Shown here: piece by piece, positions 50,708 through 59,516 of the stretch | Layout of the letters: every line of letters begins with the position of its first letter | How positions within the stretch are numbered: position 1 is the stretch's first letter | NCBI GenBank assembly: GCA_024222295.1 | Contig: JAAEPF010000017.1 | Span: 248,001 to 312,000 of the forward strand | Source: Actinomycetes bacterium | Lineage (GTDB): Bacteria; Actinomycetota; Acidimicrobiia; Acidimicrobiales; Microtrichaceae | Length of the DNA: 64,000 bases | Direction of reading: 5' to 3' | Made by a program: the position numbers and the translations under genes | Notes under the pieces: model-generated | The model's input: the letters and a program-made list of their open reading frames with translations, nothing else | Told to the model about the DNA's origin: nothing | Databases searched by the model: none

Positions 50708-53269
50708 GTGACGATCGAGTCCGGGTCTCGGGCCGCGGATACGGCGGCCGTTTCTGCTGCGAAGTCAGCGTCAGAGCCTCAAGCCGTCCACGGGCGCGAG
50801 CTGCTTCCGGTGGGCGAGCGGAAGCTGAGGCTGTCCTGTTCGCTACCCTCGTCGCTTTGCATAGGGGCGGCGCTCTCCCTCTGTTTGGCCGCCCTGCTCG
50901 CACCCGATCTGTTCAGGCATGTGCGGCCGCCAAGCATAGTCTTGATCGGCTCGGCCTATGCCCTTGTGGGTGCAGCCGGTATAACTTCCGCCAAGCATCG
51001 GCGGCTCGCGCTGCTTCTGCTTGCAGGCGCCTTGATCGTATCGGTGGTTTCCATAGTAAGGGGAGATGTAGCACTCGCTCTGCCGGCATGCCTGGTTGGC
51101 GCTGCCGGCATGGCCGTGTTGGTTGGATCGAAGTCCTGGATTCCTCTGTTTCTAACTACTACTGCTGCCATCAATGGTGCCGCGCTCATATTGGTCGCCT
51201 TACGGCAGTACCTGCGCTCCGATATGGACTTCTGTTTCGTCTTACCCATGGTGGGAACACTGAGCATTCTGGGGGCAATGGTAGCCACGTACGACCTCTT
51301 TCAAATTCGACTCAACAGACGCTGCTTGATGACGTTTGTGATAATCGCCATGGGCGCAGCTGCGTTTCTTGGTTCCTCCCTCGCCGAAGACGCATCAGAT
51401 CCCGTGGATCTGACAGGTAACGCCCAAACCACCACCCCGCGAATGCCGGTTGGAATGCATGTCTTCGGCGAATCCCAGGTTCCCCCCTGGATCCGTCTGC
51501 CGGTGATAGCTGGCGCCGCTGCGTGGATCATGTCGTACATACGCAGAGCACGAATGTGGGGGTCTGTTCTAAGTGAAGCTCCAAGCGCCTTTCTCCTAGT
51601 GGACCAGCAAGGACGAATTGAAAGCGCATCCGGTAATTGTGAGACGCTCACGGGGCATGAGTCTCATGAAATCGTTGGTCTCACGATATCGGATCTACTG
51701 TCGGCGAGTGTTTCGCGTCAACATCACCAAAAGTTGATGGATGAGTTCTGGCGTTCGAATTCCGAGCACCTGATAGCTGCGCGCCCGATTGAAATACGTA
51801 CCAAGTCTGGCCATTTGTGTCTCGCCTATGTTCGCCTGCAGAAGGTCGACAGTCCAGGCGGTCCCCGTGCCGCCGTCATTATAAATGACGCAACATTGGA
51901 GGCGGAGGCGAGCGCGGATGCAGCCGCAAAATCCAAATTGCTACGTGAGACCCTCAGCGACATGGCGATTCAGGCGAACACAGATCCCCTCACCGGCCTT
52001 CTGAACCGGAAGGGCATCCTGTCGGAGCTAGAAGTAAGAATCGCCAGCGGCCCGTTGGTGGTGATGTTCGTTGACATCGATCACTTCAAGTCAATAAACG
52101 ACGGTATGTCACATGCAGCTGGTGATCAGGTGCTACAAGAGGTGGCGCAGCGGCTTAAAAAAGCAACTCGTACTGCTGACGACGTCGTAGGCCGTATTGG
52201 GGGAGACGAGTTCGTCATCGCACTCCGCTCCGGAAACCTGGGGTTCAGCCGACAGAACGCGAATCTGGATTCATTTGCCAGCCGGATTTCAGATGCGATC
52301 AACTCCGAGCCCGTCGACATCGACGGCTTGATGGTACCGGTGGCAGCATCCGTGGGAGCCGCTGAGTCCGGACGGCTGTCCGCGATGCAGGTCGTTCACC
52401 GTGCCGGTCTGGCCCTGCATGCAGCAAAGGAGAGCAGGACTCGCTCGGGTGCCTCAGAATCGGGCGTCGCCACCTACACGGCAGCTATGGGACTGGCTGC
52501 TTCCCAGCGTCTCGAGAAGATCGCGACAGTGATCGCATGCGTTGAAGGGGATTGTTTCGACGCTTGGTATCAGCCACTGGTTGATCTTGAAAGCCACGAG
52601 ATTGTTGGGCACGAAGTACTGGCACGGTGTGTCGAGCCGGGTGGCGCCGTAATAGGTGCGGGTGATTTCATAGAGCCGGCCGAGCAGGCGGGCGTGATGC
52701 CACAGGTTGCGGACCAGGTTCTAAGCGGCGCCTTTCGTAAGTTCAGTCAGTTGCCGAGCCACCTCACGATGGCGATCAATGCATCTCCACGCGAGTTGTC
52801 GGATCCACGATTTGCCCTCCTGCTCAGGCGCTCTATTGATGGCTACGGGTTGGACCCATCGAGGATCGTCCTGGAGATCACGGAAGCCGGACTGTTCGTT
52901 CTCGAAGCCGATGCAAAGTCGTCGCTGTGGGAACTAGCTCGCGAGGGTGTGAGGCTGAGCCTGGACGACTTCGGAACCGGGTATTCATCGATCTCATCTC
53001 TTGCGGAGCATCCGATATCTGGCCTGAAGCTAGACAAGTCGTTCACCCAGGCATTGACCGCTGGAGGCAAGGCTGTCGATGAGGAGACTGTGGAGTTGGT
53101 GGCCAGTTTGGCGGTTCTGGGAGATTCGCTTGGGTGCGAGCTGGTCGCGGAGGGTATCGAGACGACTCAGCAGGCGGAGTTGGTCCGCGCGGCGGGTTGG
53201 CTGGTGGGGCAGGGCTTTCTGTTTTCTCAGGCGGTTCCGAGTCCACTTCGGACCGTCGCCGGAATGTGA
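50708..53269 (+). CDS. GGDEF-EAL protein with membrane N-terminus (c-di-GMP turnover)
   Basis: An 853-residue protein. Residues about 40-290 hold seven or eight hydrophobic segments; a PAS-like region follows (AFLLVDQQGRIESASGNCETLTGHE). The GGDEF domain has DPLTGLLNRKG and an intact RIGGDEFV (about residues 497-503). The EAL domain has EVLAR in place of EAL but keeps AINASPRELSD, EITEAGLF, DDFGTGYSSISS, LKLDKSF and VAEGIET, so phosphodiesterase activity is plausible. GTG 50708 is close behind a TATTCT box (50695-50700) with no visible ribosome site, so it may be leaderless. GC content is visibly lower than in its neighbours. Confidence 0.9.
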   Translation: MTIESGSRAADTAAVSAAKSASEPQAVHGRELLPVGERKLRLSCSLPSSLCIGAALSLCLAALLAPDLFRHVRPPSIVLIGSAYALVGAAGITSAKHRRLALLLLAGALIVSVVSIVRGDVALALPACLVGAAGMAVLVGSKSWIPLFLTTTAAINGAALILVALRQYLRSDMDFCFVLPMVGTLSILGAMVATYDLFQIRLNRRCLMTFVIIAMGAAAFLGSSLAEDASDPVDLTGNAQTTTPRMPVGMHVFGESQVPPWIRLPVIAGAAAWIMSYIRRARMWGSVLSEAPSAFLLVDQQGRIESASGNCETLTGHESHEIVGLTISDLLSASVSRQHHQKLMDEFWRSNSEHLIAARPIEIRTKSGHLCLAYVRLQKVDSPGGPRAAVIINDATLEAEASADAAAKSKLLRETLSDMAIQANTDPLTGLLNRKGILSELEVRIASGPLVVMFVDIDHFKSINDGMSHAAGDQVLQEVAQRLKKATRTADDVVGRIGGDEFVIALRSGNLGFSRQNANLDSFASRISDAINSEPVDIDGLMVPVAASVGAAESGRLSAMQVVHRAGLALHAAKESRTRSGASESGVATYTAAMGLAASQRLEKIATVIACVEGDCFDAWYQPLVDLESHEIVGHEVLARCVEPGGAVIGAGDFIEPAEQAGVMPQVADQVLSGAFRKFSQLPSHLTMAINASPRELSDPRFALLLRRSIDGYGLDPSRIVLEITEAGLFVLEADAKSSLWELAREGVRLSLDDFGTGYSSISSLAEHPISGLKLDKSFTQALTAGGKAVDEETVELVASLAVLGDSLGCELVAEGIETTQQAELVRAAGWLVGQGFLFSQAVPSPLRTVAGM

Positions 53270-53458
53270 GGGACCTCTCCGACGACTCGAGGCGCAAGCT
53301 GGCGAACACATCCAGCGGTCAGTCCGGTACACAGTGCGAGCGGTGGAGCTCGTGGCGATGTCGGTGTCCAGTTCGCAGCTATTGCATTCCGTGAGTTTCG
53401 TTCCCCACGCCGAGACATCGTCAGACGTGGAACCGTGCTAACGAATCGCTGCCGGGCG

Positions 53459-53734
53459 CTAGAGGTCGATGAGCTGTTCGAACACAAACTCGTGGCGCAG
53501 GTAGTCAACCTGGCGCTCCGCGCCCGGGGCGGGAGCGGTGAGCTGACTCGCCTGGATGAGCCGCCAGCCGTCGCGCAGGGCTGCGACGCCCGTCGGGTAG
53601 GGCGGGTCGGCCTTGGAGTCGCCCGGCGGGGTAGGGCCCTCGCCGGTTCCGTCGTAGCGGGCCCATGCGATCACGTTCGAGTCGAGAGCGCTCGTTTGAA
53701 GCCAGAGGAACAGCACGTCCTGGCGGGCTCCCAT
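53459..53734 (-). CDS. Hypothetical protein coupled to the PhyH-like gene
   Basis: A 91-residue protein with no recognised domain. Features: FLWLQTSALDSNVIAWARYDGTGEG and YPTGVAALRDGWRLIQASQL, ending in EFVFEQLIDL. Its ATG overlaps the stop of the dioxygenase gene by one base (TGATG), so it is the second gene of that operon. Such proteins may bind the same ligand as the neighbouring enzyme. The 189 bases between its stop and the GGDEF-EAL stop hold nothing I recognise. Confidence 0.62.
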   Translation of the reverse strand: MGARQDVLFLWLQTSALDSNVIAWARYDGTGEGPTPPGDSKADPPYPTGVAALRDGWRLIQASQLTAPAPGAERQVDYLRHEFVFEQLIDL

Positions 53735-54738
53735 CAGGCACCCGCCCCGCGTGATCCGGTGCCCTCGCCCGAGCCGGTAACTCCACCCGAACCAGCAGCG
53801 ACGGACTCGCCCGCCGGGCCTACGCTCTCGCCGGCCAGCGGCGCCCGCTGCTCGGTGCGCGTGAGGTACCAGTCCGAGTCGAATGAACCGTCACCGGTCA
53901 TGTACCGCCACAGCTTCGAGCGCTGCACAGTCTCGAGCCGACCGGCCGCCACCTCGTGCCACGGCTCGTGGTTGCGGAACATCCCCGCCGCGGTGTCGGT
54001 CCGGTAGTTGGCGAACAGGTGGTCGTGCACCTCGCCGTGCACCTCGTCGAAGTCCGAGAGGTCCCAGTGCCTCACCTGGGGCCGGGTGGGGTTGATCCGG
54101 ATCTTGTAAGCGCGGCGCTCCGCCTCCGACCGGTTGGCCCGCCCCCGGTGCCACATCCCCTGGTGGAACACGATGATCGACCCAGCCGGGCAGACCACGT
54201 CGCGCTGGCCCACGATGTTCTGGTAGCGGGCAATGTCCATCTCGTTGACCCTGCGCAGGTGGGAACCGGGCACGAACCCGGTGCCGCCCGCGCCGGCCTC
54301 GATGGCGTGGAAGAACCAGAAGATCTGGATGTCGAACGCCAGCGTGGTGTCGACGATCGCATCCTGGTGCAGGTGCTGGTCGACCAGGTCGCCTGGTAGC
54401 CGCACGTGCATCCAGTCGTGGTCGAAGCGGGGGTTGGGACCCACGAGGCTGGTGATGATCCCGGCCACCCTGGGCAGGCGCAGCATCGCCCCGATCGGTG
54501 ACGGGTCGGGGTAGCAGTCGGCCAGGGGAGTTCCGCTGTCCGGCTTGGCGCGCAGCATGTCCACCATGCCGTGCTCCGAGAACGTCTTGATCGCTGCATC
54601 GTTGATGGTCTGGGGTACGACCGAGTCGAACTGCAGGAATCCCTTGTCGACGAACTCGGCGACCTGGCAGGTCGTGAGCAGTTCCGGCTCGTGGCCGGGG
54701 TCGGATTGACTGGCTGTGGCTCCCGTCACGGCGGCCAC
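53734..54738 (-). CDS. Phytanoyl-CoA dioxygenase family (PhyH-like) protein
   Basis: A 334-residue Fe(II)/2-oxoglutarate-dependent oxygenase-like protein. The metal triad appears as His-x-Asp in HLHQDA and the distal His in FHQGMWHRGRAN; the Arg for 2-oxoglutarate is in RRAYKIRINPTRP. GSHLRRVNEMD fits the family. The C-terminal 40 residues are a low-complexity Gly/Ser/Ala tail. GTG 54738 is used. Upstream gene of the pair with the 91-residue protein; divergent from the luciferase-like gene. Confidence 0.87.
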   Translation of the reverse strand: MAAVTGATASQSDPGHEPELLTTCQVAEFVDKGFLQFDSVVPQTINDAAIKTFSEHGMVDMLRAKPDSGTPLADCYPDPSPIGAMLRLPRVAGIITSLVGPNPRFDHDWMHVRLPGDLVDQHLHQDAIVDTTLAFDIQIFWFFHAIEAGAGGTGFVPGSHLRRVNEMDIARYQNIVGQRDVVCPAGSIIVFHQGMWHRGRANRSEAERRAYKIRINPTRPQVRHWDLSDFDEVHGEVHDHLFANYRTDTAAGMFRNHEPWHEVAAGRLETVQRSKLWRYMTGDGSFDSDWYLTRTEQRAPLAGESVGPAGESVAAGSGGVTGSGEGTGSRGAGA

Positions 54739-54820
54739 AGTACCGATACGTGCATGGTCGTGGTCGCCGTAAGGTGTGCGCCTCTATGAGCAGGGCCCAG
54801 GTGGCCGGCAGGGGGACAGC

Positions 54821-55855
54821 ATGAAGATCAGCACGACCATCTCATTCAACGGCGATCCGAAGGTCATGGCCCAGCAGGCCCGCGACCTCGAGTCGGCCGG
54901 TGTCGACCTGTTGTGGGGCGCGGAGATATACGGCTACGACCTGATCTCCACGCTCGGCTACCTCGCAGCGGAAACCGAGACCGCCCAGTTGATGACCGGC
55001 ATCATCCCGCTCTACTCGCGCAGCCCCACCCTGATCGCCCAGACCGCAGCGACCCTCGACGCCCTGTCCGACGGGCGGTTCGTGCTCGGCCTCGGGTCCT
55101 CCGGACCGCAGGTGATCGAGGGCTGGCACGGGGTGCCGTTCGAGAAGCCGCTCGGACGCACCCGCGACACCATCGAGATCTGCCACAAGGTCTGGAGCGG
55201 CGAGAAGGTCACCCACGAGGGCCGCACCTATGACCTGCCGATGACCCAAGGCGGCACCGGGCTCGGCAAGCCACTCAAGTTCATGAACGCGACGCCATCA
55301 CACGAGATCCCGATCGCCCTCGCCAGCATCGGCCCCAAGAACGTGGAGCTCACCGCCGAAGTCGCCGACATCTGGCAGACCATCCACTTCGTGCCCGACC
55401 GCTTCGAACTCGTCTGGGGCGACGCCCTCGCGGTCGGCAAGGCGAAGCGCGATCCAGCCAAGAAGCCTCTGGAGATCATCGCCGGTGGGTTTGCGGCAAT
55501 CGGTGAAGGTGACCACATCCAGCAGGCCCGCGACGCGGCCCGAGGCGTCATCGGCTTCTACGTGGGCGGGATGGGAGCCAAGACGAAGAACTTCTACAAC
55601 GACCTGTTCCGCCGCTACGGATGGGAAAAGGAAGCCGAGGAGATCCAGGACCTCTTCCTCGGCGGCAAGCGGCCCGAGGCAATGGCCGCGGTCCCCGAGG
55701 AGTACATCGACCTGTCGTCGCTGATCGGCGACGAGGGCTACGTGCGGGAGCGCCTGCAGGTGTTCAAGGACGTGGGCGTGACCTACCTCAACCTGCAGAC
55801 TTTCGGCCCTGACCAGCTCGACACGATCTCAAAGATCAAGGAGTGGTCGCAGTAG
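54821..55855 (+). CDS. Luciferase-like monooxygenase family (LLM, probably F420-dependent) oxidoreductase
   Basis: A 344-residue TIM-barrel flavin/F420 enzyme. Typical segments: AQQARDLESAGVDLLWGAEIYGYD, TGIIPLYSRSPTLIAQTAATLD and GRFVLGLGSSGPQVIEGWHG. The family includes F420-dependent dehydrogenases and reductases of actinobacteria. ATG 54821 has GGGGGA about five bases upstream. Convergent with the beta-lactamase-fold gene, with 34 bases between. Confidence 0.9.
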   Translation: MKISTTISFNGDPKVMAQQARDLESAGVDLLWGAEIYGYDLISTLGYLAAETETAQLMTGIIPLYSRSPTLIAQTAATLDALSDGRFVLGLGSSGPQVIEGWHGVPFEKPLGRTRDTIEICHKVWSGEKVTHEGRTYDLPMTQGGTGLGKPLKFMNATPSHEIPIALASIGPKNVELTAEVADIWQTIHFVPDRFELVWGDALAVGKAKRDPAKKPLEIIAGGFAAIGEGDHIQQARDAARGVIGFYVGGMGAKTKNFYNDLFRRYGWEKEAEEIQDLFLGGKRPEAMAAVPEEYIDLSSLIGDEGYVRERLQVFKDVGVTYLNLQTFGPDQLDTISKIKEWSQ

Positions 55856-55889
55856 CCGGCTGAGCGCGCTGCCGACGCCAGCAGCCTGC

Positions 55890-57122
55890 TCAGCCCGGTG
55901 GCACGTGCTCGGGTGTGAGCTCCTCGGCGATCGACTTCCAGATCCCCATGGCGTAGTTCTCGTCGACCTCTGACGCCTGGCCGGCAACGGTCACGATCGC
56001 AACGGCGAGGTCTGCTTCGGGCAGGTATGCGTGCACCGCGCCCATGCCACCGAACAGTGGTGTCTGCACGATCCAGTCGCTTATCGAGATCACGCCGAGT
56101 CCGTAGAACACGCTTTCGGTGTTCTGGCGGCATGCGCCCTCGGGGCAGGTGTCGGGTGCCGCGCCGAGCTCCACTGTGTCGGGCGCGACCATCGAGGCGT
56201 AGGCCTCGTCGCTGAGCAGCGTGCCCGTGCCGACGGCGACGGCCGACGCCGCCAGGTCACAGATGTCGGTGGAGAACACGGACCCGGGGGCGGTCTGCCA
56301 CGACGGGTTCCAGAACGTCGTTTCCTCCCAGACCGACCGCTCGCTGCTGTAGGTGTGCAGCGCAGGCACCGGCAAGGCTGGAGTGAGCGCCGCGGCGGTG
56401 GCGTCGAGTCCCATGGGTTGGGTGACCATCTCGGTGAGCAGTTCGTCGAGCGGCTTGCCGCCGATCTCCGCGAGCGCGGCGCCGAGGATCACGTAGTTGG
56501 TGTGGGCGTAGTTCCACGCAGTGCCGGGCTCGTAGAAGGGCTCCTGGGCGAACGCGACGTCGAGCAGCTCGCTGGGCTTCCACTGCCGGAACGGGTCTGC
56601 GTAGAAGTCGTCGTTGAAGGCTGCGTCGGGGACGTAGTCCGGATAGCCCGAGGTGGACTGGGCGAGCATCTTCAGCGTCACCTCATCCGCGTTGGGTACG
56701 TCGAGGTCGGGCAGCCACTCGCTGACGGGGTCGTCGAGGCTGGCATCACCGTGCTCGTCGAACAAGAGCAGCAGGGTGCCCATCCATGCGAATGCCACGT
56801 TGCCGGTGCGGAACCGCATCGACTGGTCTGCGTCGACGCCGGCCTGGGATTCGCCGACGGCGTCGGCTGCGATCAACTCGTCGCCCCGGGTCACCTGATA
56901 GAGCACCGAGCTGAGTCCGGCCTCACTGGCAACGGACTCCACGATCTCGGCGACGGTTTCACCTTCTTCTCCTACGGCCGCCGTTTCGTCACACGCGGTG
57001 CCGGGTGCCACGAGTTCGTCGGCCAGTGAGGTGGACGAGCTGTCAGATGATTCGGAGCTGCAGGCGCCCGCCAACAGGGCCAAAGCGAGCGCGACCGTGA
57101 GAGGGGTGAAGCGCCAGGGCAT
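55890..57122 (-). CDS. Beta-lactamase-fold lipoprotein with degenerate active site
   Basis: A 410-residue protein with a lipoprotein signal (LALLAGACSS). The fold is that of class C beta-lactamase/serine hydrolase (PF00144-like): LDDPVSEWLPDLDVPN, TSGYPDYV, EPGTAWNYAHTNYVILG, MGLDATAAAL. The SxxK motif expected as RxGSVTK reads RTGNVAF, so both the nucleophile and the lysine are missing, and Tyr-x-Asn reads Tyr-Ala-His. It is likely a non-catalytic binding protein on the cell surface. ATG 57122 is used because the signal starts there. Confidence 0.82.
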   Translation of the reverse strand: MPWRFTPLTVALALALLAGACSSESSDSSSTSLADELVAPGTACDETAAVGEEGETVAEIVESVASEAGLSSVLYQVTRGDELIAADAVGESQAGVDADQSMRFRTGNVAFAWMGTLLLLFDEHGDASLDDPVSEWLPDLDVPNADEVTLKMLAQSTSGYPDYVPDAAFNDDFYADPFRQWKPSELLDVAFAQEPFYEPGTAWNYAHTNYVILGAALAEIGGKPLDELLTEMVTQPMGLDATAAALTPALPVPALHTYSSERSVWEETTFWNPSWQTAPGSVFSTDICDLAASAVAVGTGTLLSDEAYASMVAPDTVELGAAPDTCPEGACRQNTESVFYGLGVISISDWIVQTPLFGGMGAVHAYLPEADLAVAIVTVAGQASEVDENYAMGIWKSIAEELTPEHVPPG

Positions 57123-57247
57123 GCTCCGATCGTAGGGCCAGGACCGGGCCATGCCCCCATGCGTTCCGGGGTGGGCTGGGAAGGATTACAGGGGGAATCG
57201 CTGCTGTTCATACAGGGGCGCACCCAACAGTGCTGGAGACGATCTAC

Positions 57248-58138
57248 ATGAACAACGACACAAGGCCCCTGGCCATGGTGGTCACGGCGAGCCTCACCGT
57301 GGAGGGCGGCGGTTTCGAGGTGTACCGGCCGTTCCCTGCGCCACAGCTCAACCTGCTCGATCCGTTCCTGTTGCTCGACGAGATGGGGCCCACTGTGAAC
57401 GAGCCCGGCCGGGCCGTCGGCGCGCCCGACCACCCGCATCGCGGGTTCGAGACGATCACGTACATCCTTGAGGGCGAGGTCGAGCACCGCGACTCGGCCG
57501 GCAACCACGGGGTGATCGGCCCCGGCGACATCCAGTGGATGACGGCCGGCGACGGCGTGGTGCATTCCGAGATGCCGACCGAGCGCGCCCAGTCCGAAGG
57601 CGGTCGCGCCCACGGAATGCAGCTGTGGGTGAACCTGCCCCGGGAACTGAAGCGCACCGCACCGCGGTACCAGGCGCTCACGGCTGACAACCTTGCCGAG
57701 GTGTCGGGCGACGGCTGGTCTGCCCGGGTCGTGGCGGGCGATGTGCTCGGTGGTCAGGGTCCGGCCGCCAGCCATACCCCGGTCGGCTACGCCCACCTGA
57801 CAGTGCAGCCGGGCGCGACCGTTCGGATCCCGGTACCCGACGCGCACAGCGCTGCGCTCTACGCGTTCTCGGGATCGGCCCTCGCCGGGACTTCAGGCGA
57901 GGAGTTGGCGGAGCATGCGCTGGCGGTCTTCGAGCGCACATCGGGGGACATGCTGGTGGAGGTGCCCGCCGAGTCGGAGCACCCGCTTGAATCGCTGGTG
58001 CTGACCGGTCAGCCGCTCAACGAGCCAGTGGCTCGGTACGGGCCGTTCGTGATGAACACCCGCGCGGAGATCGAAGAGGCCATTGAGGACTTCCAGGCCG
58101 GCCGCATGGGGACCATCGCAGCCACCGGTACAGTCTGA
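57248..58138 (+). CDS. Pirin family protein
   Basis: A 296-residue double-cupin pirin. The N-terminal cupin metal residues are in APDHPHRGFETITYILEGEVEHRDS and the GPGDIQWMTAGDGVVHSEM segment is diagnostic. Pirins bind iron and can act as quercetinases or redox sensors. ATG 57248 has GGAGA nine bases upstream; a GTG at 57230 would add six residues. Followed closely by a STAS-like gene. Confidence 0.93.
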   Translation: MNNDTRPLAMVVTASLTVEGGGFEVYRPFPAPQLNLLDPFLLLDEMGPTVNEPGRAVGAPDHPHRGFETITYILEGEVEHRDSAGNHGVIGPGDIQWMTAGDGVVHSEMPTERAQSEGGRAHGMQLWVNLPRELKRTAPRYQALTADNLAEVSGDGWSARVVAGDVLGGQGPAASHTPVGYAHLTVQPGATVRIPVPDAHSAALYAFSGSALAGTSGEELAEHALAVFERTSGDMLVEVPAESEHPLESLVLTGQPLNEPVARYGPFVMNTRAEIEEAIEDFQAGRMGTIAATGTV

Positions 58139-58164
58139 ATGGTCCGAATCCCCGGAGGTCCACC

Positions 58165-58527
58165 ATGTTCACGCCCATCGAAGACCTGCCCGACAACGTC
58201 GTGGGCTTCACCGCCCAGGGCAAGGTGCACTCCGACGACTACAAGGACACCCTCATCCCTGCGATTGCAGACCTGATCGAGCGCACCGGCGCTGCGCGCG
58301 TACTTCTCGTGCTCGGGGAGGAGTGGGAGGGCTACAGCCTCGGCGCCGCGTTGGAGGACGCCAAGCTCGGAGCAGAAGACATCCGCAAGTGGGAGCGTTT
58401 CGCCCTCGTGTCCGACGCCAACTGGATCGAGCACGTCTCGAAGCTGTTCGGCTGGATGATCCCCGGCAAGGTCGCCAACTACAGGCTCGCCGACCTCGAC
58501 GACGCCAAGGTCTGGGTGGCCGCCTGA
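58165..58527 (+). CDS. STAS/SEC14-like (SpoIIAA-like) domain protein
   Basis: A 120-residue protein with the PF11964-like pattern: VVGFTAQGKVHSDDYKDTLIPAI, ARVLLVLGEEWEGYSLGAALEDAKLG and RFALVSDANWIEHVSKLFGWMIPG. Members bind lipids or nucleotides; the role here is unknown. It lies 26 bases after the pirin gene on the same strand, with GGAGG ahead of the ATG, so likely one operon. Confidence 0.82.
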   Translation: MFTPIEDLPDNVVGFTAQGKVHSDDYKDTLIPAIADLIERTGAARVLLVLGEEWEGYSLGAALEDAKLGAEDIRKWERFALVSDANWIEHVSKLFGWMIPGKVANYRLADLDDAKVWVAA

Positions 58528-58572
58528 GCACACGCCCGTTCGCCCGGCCGACTGCCGTGGTAACAAGTCGCC

Positions 58573-59427
58573 ATGACCGAGCCCGGTGACGGCGTCCCCC
58601 CGATCGAGGAGTGGTCACGGCTGCTCGATGGCCGCGTCGCCGTTGTAACGGGTGGCGGCGACGGCATCGGCGGTGGAATCTCGCGGCTGTTCGCAGAACA
58701 CGGGGCAACGGTCGAGCTCGCCGAGATCGATGCCGAACGTGCCGAGAGGACTGTCGACGCCATAGCGGCCGCTGGTGGATCCGCGCATGCCCATGTGGTC
58801 GATGTGCGCTCGGCGTCTGACGTAGCCGCGCTGGCCGACGCGGTACTCGGCCGGCACGACTCGGTCGACGTGCTGGTCAACAACGTGGGCGACTATCGCC
58901 CCTCGGTGCGATTCGATCAGTCCGACGCAGAGTCATGGCGGGCGATGTACGAGGTGAACCTCGAGCACGTGTTCGCGGTCACCCGTGCCTTCCTTGGTGC
59001 CATGGTGGCCGGCGGCGGTGGGTCGATCGTCAACGTCCATTCCGTGGAGTCGATGCGCGGCTATCCGGTCGAGCCGGTCTACGCGGCGATGAAGGCCGGC
59101 GCGGCCCACTTCACGCAGTCGATCGCAGCGGGGTACGGCCGCAAGGGGATCCGGTGCAACGGGATCGGCCCCGACGTCACCCAGACTCCACAGGTCGACT
59201 ACCTGGGCCGCAGCGAGGGCGCCGAGCTCGGGTGGGAGACCTGGGCACCCGTGGGCAGGGTCGGCTGGGCGGAGGACACGGCCCGCGTTGCGCTGTTCCT
59301 GGCCAGCGACCTCTCTGCATTCGTGACCGGGCAGAACATCGCCGTGGACGGTGGCACGCTCGCGCAGTCGGGTTGGTTCTTCAGTCCCGGAGACCGGCGG
59401 TTCACCAATCGGCCGCACAGACTCTGA
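58573..59427 (+). CDS. SDR-family oxidoreductase
   Basis: A 284-residue SDR with TGGGDGIG (one Gly-rich change from the usual pattern), NNVGDY, Ser in NVHSVESMRGY and Tyr-Lys in YAAMKAG. The C-terminal FVTGQNIAVDGG is standard, followed by a 20-residue tail. Substrate unknown. It follows the STAS-like gene by 45 bases. Confidence 0.88.
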   Translation: MTEPGDGVPPIEEWSRLLDGRVAVVTGGGDGIGGGISRLFAEHGATVELAEIDAERAERTVDAIAAAGGSAHAHVVDVRSASDVAALADAVLGRHDSVDVLVNNVGDYRPSVRFDQSDAESWRAMYEVNLEHVFAVTRAFLGAMVAGGGGSIVNVHSVESMRGYPVEPVYAAMKAGAAHFTQSIAAGYGRKGIRCNGIGPDVTQTPQVDYLGRSEGAELGWETWAPVGRVGWAEDTARVALFLASDLSAFVTGQNIAVDGGTLAQSGWFFSPGDRRFTNRPHRL

Positions 59428-59516
59428 GTGCGCGATCTGTGCGGTTTCGCGATCACGGATGTCCGCTGAACCGGTAGGTTCTGCGGCCGCGAAGGCAACC
59501 ACGCCGAGGAGGACCC

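Noticed and set aside
53270-53458. Possible small gene between the GGDEF-EAL gene and the 91-residue protein gene
   Set aside because: Frames here are short, overlap both neighbours out of frame and show no coding character.
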